Source: Lepidostoma basale
Taxonomy: Eukaryota > Arthropoda > Insecta > Trichoptera > Lepidostomatidae
Length of the DNA stretch: 64,000 nucleotides
NCBI GenBank assembly: GCA_022606425.2
Contig: JAHDVF020000578.1
Coordinates: 310,001 to 374,000 of the forward strand
Direction: 5' to 3'
Both the position numbers and the translations under genes were made by a program. The notes below the pieces were generated by a model, which had not been told where the DNA came from, made no database searches, and saw only the letters and a program-made list of their open reading frames with translations. Shown in pieces: positions 51,775-62,384 of the stretch. Positions within the stretch are counted from its first letter, which is position 1; each line of letters starts with the position of its first letter.

Positions 51775-51875
51775 CGTCACGCACGTCGATTTCTCCGACT
51801 CTTAACATGGCTGACATTTAATATTTGATTTATTTGTTGTGCCACGTTTTCGTCAGTCTTCCACAATTTTCCAAA
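51775..51875 (-). mobile_element. RTE-1 fragment
   Basis: Reversed tcacgcacgtcgatttctcc to tgccacgttttcgtcagtct. Lacks its tail. Confidence 0.65.
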
Positions 51876-51879
51876 TCAA

Positions 51880-52500
51880 ATCAAATCAGTTTAAGATCAA
51901 TTGTATCTCAATAGAGACGAATATGCAAATTGGAAACAGAATATGGTTGATCAAGGTGTTTTATAGGACTTATGACCTGTCATTGGTTGGGTTAAGCGCA
52001 CGCTTTATGTAATACAACATTCCCCATTCCACATGATTTTTTTCTTATGACCACCATGTCTGACAAATTTTGGAAGTTGTATATATGTTAATCTCCAACA
52101 CCACCCCTCACATGGTAGTATATTTAATCTACACACTAACGCCATCTATGAAGATTGTATTTTAAGCTAATGCTTAAAGTACATGCTTAATAGCAGAAGA
52201 TCTTTTTAACGCAATGTGAAAGGCTACCGCCATTTACCGCATTGCTAGGAACCGCCTGGAGATGTCACTCCAATCTATATGCTATAATTTTGACCAGTTT
52301 TTGTTTTTTACAACATTTTGAATGTATACAAATACTTGTAGACGAACAACTGGATTTCACCCATTGCGGGCTATCAATTCAAGAATCAATTGTATCTCAA
52401 TAGAGACGAAGATGCAAATTGGAAACAGAATATGGTTGATCAAGGTGTTTACAGGACTTATGACCTGTCATTGGTTGGGTTAAGCGCACGCTTTATGTAA
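51880..52500. mobile_element. MITE-like repeat plus a second partial copy
   Basis: From gatcaattgtatctcaatagagacg (51895) to about 52385, then a second start (caattgtatctcaatagaga at 52387) running 110 bp before a LINE tail. A short jockey/CR1 end (caaatcaaatcaaatcagtt) precedes it. Same repeat as 40040 and 58170. Confidence 0.7.
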
Positions 52501-53110
52501 TCAAATCAGTTTATTTACTCAAAATACATTACAAACAGTATAAATGATTAAGGCATCTTTTGAGTACAGGTAAAATATTATATACATACAACATAATACT
52601 AGCAACGCATTAGAGATGGTGCGACGTTAGGAAGACAAGATACTTTCTAAAGTCGAGAGTATTTGTCCCCTGAACGTACCTTTACTAATATAAAAGACGT
52701 CGATCTCCGAGAAGACCGCGTTCAGCAGGCTAATTTCTCTTCCCATCGGTGTCACCCGAGGCAGATTGGTTCTGGCTAAAAATTATATGTGCTATCGCTG
52801 TCGGAGATATGTATTCAGGGACAAAAATACCAACATCGTCCAGCACGGCCGGGTTCTCGAAATATTCCCTAATTAATCTAAAGATATGGTTTATGAGAAG
52901 CTCATCTATTCGAAGTTGTAGAGAATTGGTTCCGAGCATTCACCCAAAAATGCCGTGGAATAAAGCCACGGATAACTACCATACTCCCTCATGTAGAGAT
53001 ACCTCAGAATTTTTTTCCTAACGCTCTCCAGCATAACGGAATATCTCGCCTCGTGAGGACTCCACAGAACCACTTTCGAGTCTATCCCGAACCAACACGT
53101 TGTATAGGAC
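52497..53110 (-). mobile_element. Jockey/CR1-group LINE, 3' end
   Basis: Minus reading from 53105: CWFGIDSKVVLWSPHEARYS, VMLESVRKKILRYLYMREYG and SYPWLYSTAF, then after a frameshift MLGTNSLQLRIDELLINHIF. The reversed tail is tcaaatcagtttatttactc. This copy extends further 5' than 27275. Confidence 0.8.
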
Positions 53111-53262
53111 TCATTATTTCTATATGTTCAAACCCTGTTTTAATTTTGTTCGTAACGCTTTTATTCGCATTGCATTCACTTCTTATTTTTGCATTTGACA
53201 CTCTATCATAATCGATTTACAAACAAATTCGTTCAAGAGATTTTATTTCTACTGCTCGTTGT
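53110..53262 (-). mobile_element. RTE-1-like fragment
   Basis: Reversed ctatatgttcaaaccctgtt, cgcattgcattcacttctta and cactctatcataatcg. Diverged. Confidence 0.6.
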
Positions 53263-54650
53263 TAACCTTTCCCTTACGGTGCTAAAAGAAAAACGCGCGT
53301 TCCTGTGTTGGGTAGTCAGTACCTAATAAAACATTAGCAATTAAATCGAAAAAAAGAACAGTCATAGCTAATACCCTTAATAAATTATAATTTAAGTCGA
53401 AAATTATAATAATTGAGATTTATTAGCTAAAAACATTAAAAAAAAACATCTGGCAACGCTCACGGGACGGGCATAGGCCCACTCTGGTTGCAAGCCCGAG
53501 AGCTACTGCCGCCGACTGCCGGGCATGAGAACATTGAGCTCCTCGCGCTATTACAGTGAAGTATGCAAGAGTAAGATGCGAATATAGTGTCACGCACTCA
53601 GCACTACGAATTTCGTTTCCGATTTCACAAAATATCTCAGATGTATCCGATAAATTTTGATTATTATTAATTTTATTTTTTTAGTCAATGCGTAAATATA
53701 TTATAATATTACGGAGGAACATCTAAAATTTTAACCTTGTATTTATTATGTTTATAAAGATATTGATGGAAATTAGAAGCAACGTGTAGAAGATACCCAT
53801 CACAGGGAAGGGAGGGTTAATTAAACACAATATTCCCTGAACAAATAGTAACTACATTAATTTTAAAAAAAGGACGCCTAAAATGGCTTCCAATTATAAA
53901 ACGTAAAAACAATACGCCCTCTATTAAAATTCCAGCAGCTAATTTTGTCTTTATTAGATAAGTAGGAACTTACCCACAATAAGCCGCAATAAAAATATTT
54001 GAAAGAAATAAAAGGAACGAAAAGTTTTGTAATACCATCGTGCGGTGGCGCCGTATACGCCGGGGTTGCCCTACCGATAAATATAATTTCCCGGTATCGG
54101 GGGCCGAGGGGGCAATTCTGAATTTACAGTACGTGACAATTGGGCGGGAAAAATACACATTCGCCGGGAATAGGGAAGAATGAAATATTCCGCGCAGGCA
54201 ACACACAACTCTACGTAACTAACTGAATAATTTACTGTCATGGCAAGATGGCCGACTTCGCGGAATGTATTATCTGCACTGTTAAAGAAAATTTAGTTAA
54301 GTCAACACATTCGTATCGCGAGGAAAATGACTTGGGTGAACATTATTTTGTAAAATGAGAGAAGCAGTTTCTCGCTGGCTGAGCTATGAGACACGCATTT
54401 CACGAGACAAGTACTTAATTATTTAATTTAGTAAGACACATTTCTAAAGGGATTTTGAAATTCAAAATTTGTGTTCTAGAAATGGGAATTTTTTTAAAGT
54501 TGGTAAAAATTATTCACCATGATAAATTAAACTTTTAACCGATTTCAGCAAATGGCTTTCCTTAAAAATTATATTGATGACATTAATTTTATACCTACTA
54601 GGCTTAGAAATCAAAATAATATTATAATTTTGAATAAAATATTAGTAATC
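53263..54650. other. Long stretch without a recognised feature
   Basis: Unique sequence. 53450-53560 and 54040-54200 are GC-richer; the rest is AT-rich. The open stretch 54206-53970 on the minus strand shows no domain. I see no exon. Confidence 0.4.
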
Positions 54651-54654
54651 ATTT

Positions 54655-55040
54655 AAAACATCTGGCGTCGAAGCAAGGGCAGACACAGTAAGGACCAAAC
54701 AAGTTTTGAGGACTTCCGAAATGAAGACACTGAGGACGAACGCAGGCAAGACACTAAGAGATCGCGCGAAGAACACCAGAATAAGAGAGATATATGAGGT
54801 TAAGGATATTATAAGATGGAGCAGACAGCGAAAAAGGGGACTGTTACGGTCATGTTCAAAGAATGGACACTACTAGACTCCCCTATATTGCATTGCATAA
54901 TCAGCCTCATGGGACTCGTCCTCGTGGAAGACCTCCTAAAAGATGGAAGGACGGCTGGGAATCTACCTCACAGGAGGAGCAACACTCTGGAGAACAGACT
55001 ACATAGGTCTACAATAAGGAAGAAGAATATTTAAAACAGA
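54655..55040 (+). mobile_element. RTE-6 fragment
   Basis: aagacactgaggacgaacgc and ataagagagatatatgaggt, then the RPRGRPPKRWKDGW-type sequence near 54930 and a gaagaagaa end. Frame broken. Same family as 33955. Confidence 0.62.
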
Positions 55041-55074
55041 TATTTCAGCCCTTTACAAGACAATATGAAAACTA

Positions 55075-55490
55075 ATAAACCAACTAACCATTACTCCGTT
55101 TTCCTGGAGAGGTAGGCAAGGATAAACCGCCACACTTATTTGTCCTGATTATTCTCTACATTCATACATCGTAACATGCACGGTCAGTACTAGTTTAATT
55201 TGGTCATGCCATACTTTCCTTGGTCTTCCAAGACTTCTCTTACCACTCAAACTGGTTGTAAACAACATTTTAACCATTCTTCTCTCGTCCATTCATTCCA
55301 TATGTTCAAACCATCCAGGGATCATTTCTTAAATTTACTTATGCAATCATCTGCCTTACATTTATTCATTATTTCGTCATTCGGTATTTTATCATATATC
55401 GTTTTCCCGCACATTCTTCTTAGTGACCTCATTTCTACACCATTTATCCTTCTTTTGCCAGCACCAAGCTTCGCTTCATAAGGGTTGGCA
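55075..55490 (-). mobile_element. RTE-3 fragment
   Basis: Reversed end aaccaactaaccattactcc to the coding side caccaagcttcgcttcataa, with tggtcatgccatactttcct between. Internal deletions. Confidence 0.75.
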
Positions 55491-55564
55491 TTAAAACTCC
55501 AACAAAATGAATGGTTGATAATAAGTCAATAATTAGAAAAAGTTACGCGATTTGATAATGATCT

Positions 55565-55965
55565 TTAATCAAAACAGTTTATTTACTTAATAGATATAAC
55601 AAACAGCATACATGTTTAAGGCATCTATTGAATACAGGTAAAATATTAAACACATACAACATAATACCAGGAACGCATTAGAGATGGTTCGACATTAGGA
55701 AGACAATATACTTTCTAAAGTCAGGAGTATTTGTCTTCTGAACGTACTTTTACTTATATAAAAGTCGTCGATCTTCTAGGAGAATGCTTTTATCAGACCA
55801 ATTGCTCTTCCCACCGGTTTAACCAGAGGCAGATTGGTTCTGGCGGCCGGTAGGTAAAACAATCAGTGCTGTCGCTGTCGGAGATATCTCTCAGGTACAC
55901 AAATACCTAAAGAAATGGGTTGAGTTGCCCATCTCTTCGAAGCTGCAGAGAATTGGTCCCAAACA
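55565..55965 (-). mobile_element. Jockey/CR1-group LINE 3' end
   Basis: Reversed aaaacagtttatttacttaatagata to gaattggtcccaaacattcc. Same 3' UTR and C-terminus as 27275, frame-broken. Confidence 0.75.
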
Positions 55966-56046
55966 TTCCCAACATAAATAATAACGTAACAAAAGAAATA
56001 GAAAAAAACACTGAACATGTAATGCAAAGGTTTTTTTCTTATAAAT

Positions 56047-57882
56047 TCACTCTATGTATTCAAAAATAACTTTTTCTCGGCGTCTTTTTACAAATATTTT
56101 TTGTGCATGGAAAAACACAAACTCTCCCGTGAAAACAATGAAAGCAAAAGAATACATGAATCCAATAAAGAAGAAGACATATTTCAAATCTTCTAGGGTA
56201 ATATAGATGTTTTGAGGTACATCATTTGACTTTCTATTGCGTTTCATCTCCTGAAATTTATCAGTTATTCCAGCGGCGTTTAATTGGGCCATTTTTATCT
56301 TAATATGGTGTGTCAGCTGATCAGGAAACGTGGAAAAGAAGCAATTTGGGTATCTGGCTACCACTTCAGGAACGACGTAGCGAGGAGCTTTGCCCAAGAT
56401 ACTCAGCACTCGCTGTAGGTATTTATAGTCTAGTATCAATCCGAATTCTTCTCCGATGTCCGCTTGTTGTTTAATATTATCATAAAAGTTGTTTTTATCT
56501 GACTGTGGCTTGTCATTTTTCTCTATAAATAGTGTTTCATAACTGTGAGTGAAAAATAAGTAAGACGGTTCAAATGCGAATATTTTAATGTCTGCTTCTA
56601 AGACATCGGCGTTCGTCTGATATCTAGATAGAGCAGGCGAAGTGAAATGGGCGAACAACTTGAAATAATATACCATAGCAAGAACGGAAGATGTAAGAGT
56701 CCAACTGAAGAATATAATACGTAAAGTATCTTTCAAAGGTTGAGGAACTGACACTGATAAAAGTATTGACCAAGCCAACAGGAATCCCGACTGTATTGGA
56801 TACTTGTAGCCTGTTATGTGTTCGAATACAAACGAAGCCACGAAGGCTAAAGATATAATCAAAGCGATCATTAACAGCTTTTTCATATTGAATCTTTTAT
56901 CTTTGTGATTCACGACTATCCAAATAATGTCTTCTGTGCCAAAGCATGTAAGTGTTTCAAGGGGAGTATATCCCAATAGATTGAAATATTTTGTACCATA
57001 CCAATAAACGTCGTAATAAAAGAAACGAGCGTATTCCAAGTCTTCGAAATCATTATATACTTTTAGATTATCGTTGACATTTGTAATCAATCGAGTGTTA
57101 TGGTTGCCCAAAAGCATCGTTAGGATGCGATGTACAGGGTGAGAATATACGTATTCATTAACTGATTCTCTGCTGTGCAAATCCATCATTGTATGGAAGA
57201 ATAAACCGATGGCGCATGTGAAATTGCGATACTTGCCAACGGTGTGAGAGTCTACCGAAGGGGTTTTGATATCCAACTCTGGTGGCATTGCGAAAATCTT
57301 CAAACTCAATTTACTAAACACATTCCCTGGGACAGACGTGACGATTCCGCATTGGTTGATTTGAGCCGCGTGTATCAGGATTTCAAACCGCTTATTGGTC
57401 AGAGTAAACCTGCGCGGTTCGGTCATGATACGAATATTGGACGTGTATTGTTCCTCAGTAGCAAAAATAACTAAACCGTATTCTCCCTTGACGACTGATG
57501 AGATGCCAATATTAACATTATTTAGTTTGTCAATGATGAATAGAAAGTCGCTATTGATCATGATGTCCATGCGAAATCGAAAGTTGGCGGTCAACAGATA
57601 AAACTGTGCGTAATCCATAATATACATCGCCTTATTTGTTGGTACGGTTATGTCCTTGGTTAGAACTGATTTGGTTTCTACAACTGATTTACCAAAATCG
57701 GCGTCTGTCATTTTCACCACTACGAGGTTCCACGAATGAGCGTTTTTCTCAAGACATACGTCTATTAACATGCTCATGAAGTGTGGATCACGATCGATCA
57801 GACGATTGTAAATGTGACTGATGTGGGATAGAGCGCCACAAAAAACATTTGCAAGCAACAAGAAACAAGTGAGGAACTTCAT
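56047..57882 (-). CDS. Divergent ionotropic receptor (IR), single exon
   Basis: Intact 611-residue ORF, the only complete protein gene of the window. It begins with a signal peptide (residues 1-19, hydrophobic, ending GALS). The extracellular part to ~334 carries the first ligand-binding lobe. Then come M1 (335-353), a pore-loop region (365-382, GFLLAWSILLSVSVPQP), M3 (386-411), the second lobe (412-565) and M4 (568-592) before a short basic tail. This is the ionotropic glutamate receptor plan without the amino-terminal domain, as in insect IRs. The SYTANL-type M3 motif of glutamate receptors is absent (SSVLAMVYYF), which fits a divergent tuning IR of chemosensory cells. The start was chosen because the signal peptide follows it directly. 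The gene lies inside a Dscam2 intron on the same strand. Ligand and subfamily cannot be told from sequence alone; a non-chemosensory role is possible. Confidence 0.88.
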   Translation of the reverse strand: MKFLTCFLLLANVFCGALSHISHIYNRLIDRDPHFMSMLIDVCLEKNAHSWNLVVVKMTDADFGKSVVETKSVLTKDITVPTNKAMYIMDYAQFYLLTANFRFRMDIMINSDFLFIIDKLNNVNIGISSVVKGEYGLVIFATEEQYTSNIRIMTEPRRFTLTNKRFEILIHAAQINQCGIVTSVPGNVFSKLSLKIFAMPPELDIKTPSVDSHTVGKYRNFTCAIGLFFHTMMDLHSRESVNEYVYSHPVHRILTMLLGNHNTRLITNVNDNLKVYNDFEDLEYARFFYYDVYWYGTKYFNLLGYTPLETLTCFGTEDIIWIVVNHKDKRFNMKKLLMIALIISLAFVASFVFEHITGYKYPIQSGFLLAWSILLSVSVPQPLKDTLRIIFFSWTLTSSVLAMVYYFKLFAHFTSPALSRYQTNADVLEADIKIFAFEPSYLFFTHSYETLFIEKNDKPQSDKNNFYDNIKQQADIGEEFGLILDYKYLQRVLSILGKAPRYVVPEVVARYPNCFFSTFPDQLTHHIKIKMAQLNAAGITDKFQEMKRNRKSNDVPQNIYITLEDLKYVFFFIGFMYSFAFIVFTGEFVFFHAQKIFVKRRREKVIFEYIE

Positions 57883-58165
57883 TGCGATAGACTATGACGA
57901 GAAATGTGTTGAATTGGGTTAGGTTTACTCATATACCTATGTACGTGTAAATGTAGACTATGGATTCCCAAACTTACTTATTCAAACATCTCTTTTTTTA
58001 AATCAAAATAACACAAAGCAGTTATACAATACAAGTGTAAGTATTTCTATTTTAATCGTGAATTTTACTACATCACGACATTAGTAAACACACGCATATC
58101 CCAACACCCATTGAAACCTATTTAAAGACTACTTACAAATTTGCAATATATTGTCTCTTGAACAA
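57883..58165. other. 5' flank of the IR gene
   Basis: AT-rich, no clear TATA box or initiator that I would defend. No repeat recognised, so it could contain the receptor's own promoter. Confidence 0.3.
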
Positions 58166-58169
58166 TGAT

Positions 58170-58568
58170 GAATGTTACCAATATTTGTAGACAAATACTG
58201 GATTTTACCCATTGCGGGTTAATACTTTTTTTAAGGATTGATTGTATCTCAATAAGATGTAAATTGTAGCCTTTCACATTGCATTAATAAAAGATTTTCT
58301 GCTTAATGCTTACACCTATTCTTAATAGATGGCGCTAGTGTAGATTGAACAAGTAACATGTGAAGTGTGGTGCAACAAATACAACTTCCAAAAATTTGTC
58401 AGACGTGGTGTGTTCGTAAGAAGGTCGGTATGGGGAATGTTGTTAACATAAAGCGATCGCTTAACCCAACCAATGACAGGTCATAAGTCCTGTAAACGCC
58501 TCGACCACCATATTCTGTTTCCAAAAAAACAATTGACATCTTCGTCTCTATTGAGATACATTGAACAA
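58170..58568. mobile_element. MITE-like repeat with tgtatctcaata ends
   Basis: tggattttacccattgcggg, gattgtatctcaataagatg and the mirrored cgtctctattgagatacatt near 58560. Interior tagatggcgctagtgtagat and accaatgacaggtcataagt, as in the copies at 40040 and 51880. Confidence 0.7.
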
Positions 58569-58885
58569 TGATGTAAAACTCCATATTAAATAATTAATAC
58601 GAATGAAAACGTCTCTTTTCTAGAAGTTTTATTACATTTTATGAGAATTACATGTTTCGCCCATCAAAGGCATTATCAAATGTGACGAAACTTCAACTCG
58701 TTGCGGTTTATATACACTAGTAAATGGAGCAGAATATGGTAATTGTCGAAAATTTATGTGACTTTGTACATTTTTAACAAATAATTATTTGGGTCGGTTC
58801 AGAAATATTAGAAAGTGTTTCTTGGAACTCGTTACGAAATTTTATGACAATGGTTACATGGTTAGGATACCGAATGATATTATAT
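58560..58885 (-). repeat. Fold-back family, long form
   Basis: ttgaacaatgatgtaaaact, gaagttttattacattttat, catgtttcgcccatcaaagg, ttatatacactagtaaatgg. It is the reverse complement form of 44340-44720. Confidence 0.72.
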
Positions 58886-59029
58886 AAATCAAAAGTACGA
58901 AATAAAAAGTTTCTAAGAAGAATATCTTCTTACAAATTGTTTACAAATGAATTTAGATGGTGACTAATGATTCTAAATATTTCATGGTGACTAATGATTC
59001 TAAATATTATATATAAAATAAAATCGCCA

Positions 59030-59590
59030 TCCTGCGTGCATGGTAACAAAGTGAATGGAGCTTTAAGAATAGTCATTGGAAACAAGAATTTATCAATGAA
59101 AGCGAAAACAGCCGTTCACAATGGAGTTCTGGTCCCATCACTAATGTATGGAAGCGAAGCATGGAACTGGCAGAAGAAGGATGAAAGCAGAATAAATGCG
59201 GTAGAGATGAGGTCCATAAGACATATGTGTGGTAGAACGCGATATACGACAGAATCTCAAATGCTGATATAAGAAAGGAAAGTAGATCGGAAGAAGGTAT
59301 TATGAACAAAATTATGACATATGGAACGCATGGATGAAGAAAGTATACGTTAATGATGTAAATAGGGTACGGAGTCGAGGCAGACCGAGGAAAACATGGC
59401 ATGACCAAATTAATCAAATGTTAAAGGTTGGTCATGTTAGAAGTCGGAGGAATCGACGTGCGTGTATGACTCATTGTATTAATGTGGAGGGAGCTAGAGA
59501 GGTTTGCCAGGATAGAGTAGTGTGGCGGTCCATTCTCTCTACCTACACCTGCGGGGAAACGGCGTGATGGTTTGTGTGTGTGTGTATTAC
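59030..59590 (+). mobile_element. RTE-2 3' fragment with tail
   Basis: The ORF 58994-59272 holds GNKVNGALRIVIGNKNLSMK and SEAWNWQKKDESRINAVEMR. A ~25-bp deletion follows, then 59334-59567 reads RGRPRKTWHDQINQMLKVGH to the end AYPCGETA-like (TYTCGETA) and a gtttgtgtgtgtgtgt tail, a variant of the (TTG)n type. Confidence 0.83.
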
Positions 59591-59666
59591 TTAATAGATG
59601 ACAAATGTACTAATTGGTTTAATTAAATATACTAAAAGAAAAAAAAAAGAAAAATTATTTGAAAAC

Positions 59667-59850
59667 CTTCGTGACAGAGTGGTAATAGCTATGACTGCCA
59701 TCTGAAGGTCCCGGTTACAACTCGGGGCGATTACAGTGTGAGATAAAAAAATCTCATACTTCCTGTTACATGTCATATGGATCAATAGCTTATACAAATT
59801 GTATACAGTGATTGTGTTTAAAAAAGTTATTGTATACAAAGTAAAAAAAA
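59667..59850 (+). mobile_element. SINE-1, degraded copy
   Basis: ccttcgtgacagagtggtaa, gaaggtcccggttacaactc, then a shortened body and the end acagtgattgtgtttaaaaa. The copy has lost about 60 bp of the middle. Confidence 0.65.
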
Positions 59851-60009
59851 CTTTGCTATAGACAACACACCAAGGTGTCACTAAATTACCTACAAATAGT
59901 TTAACAACAATCAATATGAAATCTTTTCTTCCAAAAAAAACACAAAAGTAACCATTATTACCAGTACATTAATAACATACATTTTTATTCTTACTTAATT
60001 ACTTACTTT

Positions 60010-60165
60010 ATTAGCGAGGCATGGAACTGGCAATAGGAGGATGAAAGTAGAAGAAATGCAGTAGAAATGAGATCTATTAGACGAATGTCAGAAAGGAAAG
60101 TGTGGCAGTCCATTTTTTCTGCCCACCCCTTCGGGGAGACTGCGTGATGGTTAGTTAGTTAGTTT
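60010..60165 (+). mobile_element. RTE-1 internally deleted copy
   Basis: gcgaggcatggaactggcaa joins after tagacgaatg directly to tcagaaaggaaagtgtggca, removing about 300 bp, and ends gactgcgtgatggttagttagtta. Confidence 0.75.
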
Positions 60166-60284
60166 AAAAATAATTATTAGTACCTACTTATAACAAAGAG
60201 CCCAGGTTAATTTTCATATTTAAATTATTGTATCGAATTTTAAATACGTATTTTAAATTAGACTTTCTTTATTTAGTTTTTGTT

Positions 60285-60430
60285 ATATTTTTACACCTGA
60301 AGATGTATTCTCCAAAACATTTCGTGTTTTTAAATATTTTGTGGATTAAACAAAGTTATTTTCAATTTCCTAAGTATATTTATAACTATGGAATTCCACA
60401 GTGTTCATGCCTTAGCGTTCAATAAATTAC
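60285..60430 (+). repeat. Degraded hammerhead-like element
   Basis: ACAC-CUGAAGA at 60293-60303, a short hairpin, AAAAC in place of GAAAC, then UUC and GUGU. Stem I still pairs (ACAC/GUGU) although the core is broken. The downstream part resembles 12090 and 15130. Confidence 0.5.
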
Positions 60431-60779
60431 AATATGCTTTAACTGCCACTATTTATAGCACAGAAGAGTGGGTTGTTGTGTCACCCACTTTGGGAACCTC
60501 TGAGAAAGACTATTAGAAGAACGCTTACTGCAAACTGTTGAAGGCAAATTTCTAGCATTACGATTGAGCACTGATGATAGTTAATCTACGTAAATACAAA
60601 TGCAAGCGACTATACACATTAGTTTCACTCGCTTGTTCACATCAATAGGGAACATATGAAGTGAACAGGTATATTTTTTGCAAACAAGTTGATGATTCGA
60701 TATCCCGATATCCTGCGCTAAGTATAGTGCTTAGCGTAATGGTAGAACAGAACGCTTGACCTATGATCCATAATTCGTT

Positions 60780-61095
60780 GGCTCATTTCCCATTTGTTGG
60801 CTCAATTTATTAAAATGAAATCACTCTTCTGCAATGATAACATAAATTTGAAACTCCGCCAGAGAATGATCGAAAGCTATGTGTGGTCAGTTTTGTTATA
60901 TGTATGTGAAACGTGGACCTTAAAAGTCAACTCAATTCATATACTGAAAGCATTTAATATGTGGCTCTATCGCCGAATGCTCAGAATTCCCTGGACAGAC
61001 ATGGTTACTAATGAACCGAAGGACTGAGGCGAGCTAGAGTTGATAGGGAGCTGTTATCAACTATCAAGATTTGGAAGATTTCACATCTGGGTCAT
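60780..61095 (+). mobile_element. RTE-5 fragment, interrupted by a Penelope-like insertion
   Basis: The frame 60794-61027 reads MKSLFCNDNINLKLRQRMIE, SYVWSVLLYVCETWTLKVNS and LYRRMLRIPWTDMVTNE. After a stop the family sequence continues as actatcaagatttggaagat ttcacatctgggtca and ends exactly where the minus-strand Penelope-like sequence starts. Confidence 0.78.
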
Positions 61096-61440
61096 ATAAA
61101 ACAATGGGGAATATGGCTAAAATGGGACTATGGGAAAGATAAGTTTGATTATAAGTTAAGGGTAGATTATTGTTAAGGGCTTTCTTAATTTCAAATGTTT
61201 CCAAGTTATCTAATTTTAGAGCCGGGGAATTTTTGTGAAGCATTTTAAGATATGTGCGGTTTGTCTCTAACAGTTGGTTGGCGAACTCAGAGAACCCGTT
61301 ACTATTTAGACATCTGAGATGTTCCTTCACCTTTATATTTACATTTCTAGCGGTTTTACCTACATTAAATGTAGTAACATCATTACATGTCATTTGGTAA
61401 ACACCCGCTTGGTTTAATTTATTTTCCCTATCTTTAGTAA
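61096..61440 (-). mobile_element. Penelope-like element, GIY-YIG domain and C-terminus
   Basis: The minus frame 61393-61064 continues from a NQAGVYQMTC start (about 61415): NVGKTARNVNIKVKEHLRCL, NSNGFSEFANQLLETNRTYL and LDNLETFEIKKALNNNLPLT. This is the longest GIY-YIG copy; the Y-I-G motif is altered to FNVG. The C-terminal helix region LETFEIKKA is typical of Penelope-like nucleases. Confidence 0.78.
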
Positions 61441-61532
61441 TACCTTCAGACTACCCAAGGAATTCCCAGGGTAGAAAGCTAGCTTATTGATTTAATTCTT
61501 TAGATCTCGAAATTTGTTCAAACAGAATATGA

Positions 61533-62356
61533 ATTCTGCCGCACTTAAGATAAACGCCTTAAAGGGTTTGACGCTTTTCGAGAAAAACGCGTTTAAACTT
61601 TTTATTTTTATTTTGGTTGTATCTCAGGAACTAGATAAGATACCAACATGAAAGTTGTACCAAAACAAAAAGAAAGGGGTTAAAATACTAAGAAATACAA
61701 ACATATAAAAATAAAATATAGTTTACATATAACTAACTAACTAACCATCACGCCGACTCCCCGAAAGGGTAGGCAGAAAGAATGGACTGTCACACTTGAA
61801 CCGATGCGGCACTCAATCCTTCTCAAATTTGTATATAATTTACATATAATTTTAAAAAAGTACTTATCACTAACAGCCACTAATACATTATCCATAATAA
61901 CTAGTCATAAACGCATCAACTACCCTACTTGATGTATTTATGCTTAGTAAATCAATTTAATGCATTTTATATAGTAAGCTTATACCCCAATTCTTCAACA
62001 ATACATATGATAAGTGCAACTACATCACATAATTTATGTTAAGGAAAATAGTTATTTGAATACATTGTAAAATCTTGTAAAATTATTGCGATTCCTCAAA
62101 CATAGTGCATTTATGGCTAAGAAGCTATTGAATGCCAGAAAACAAGTCTGTACTAACTACAGCTAGTGCGTTCTTGGTAAGTAAAACTGCACTCGAAGTG
62201 TTAGTTAATGCGTTTATGAAAACTTAAAAATCGAGAAAATGAAGAAATGTCTCTTTGAGAAAGTTGTAGATCTCGTTTTCCTGATACCAGATAATGTCAT
62301 AACTCAAATTCGACAAAAAAACTTAGTTGATGCGTTTATCGCAAGCGCGGCAGAAT
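61533..62356. mobile_element. Inverted-repeat element of ~820 bp, non-coding
   Basis: The left end ATTCTGCCGCACTTAAGATAAACGCC and the right end, reversed from 62356, ATTCTGCCGCGCTTGCGATAAACGC, match over about 25 bp with four mismatches. Inner copies of gatgcgtttat and aacgcatcaact occur near both ends. A SINE-T fragment sits at 61733. Confidence 0.6.
61733..61838 (-). mobile_element. SINE-T, 3' fragment
   Basis: Reversed tail aactaactaactaaccatca, gggtaggcagaaagaatgga, then acttgaaccgatgcggcactcaatccttct. The last block is the SINE-T body rather than RTE-1, which identifies the copy. Confidence 0.78.
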
Positions 62357-62384
62357 GGTCCTGTGATGAAGACGTTCAATTATA

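Noticed and set aside
44229..56046. Dscam2 Ig4 or earlier exons in the upstream intron
   Set aside because: I looked for W-x-K/C and D-x-G-x-Y-x-C patterns with splice sites on the minus strand and found none; only element remains are readable.
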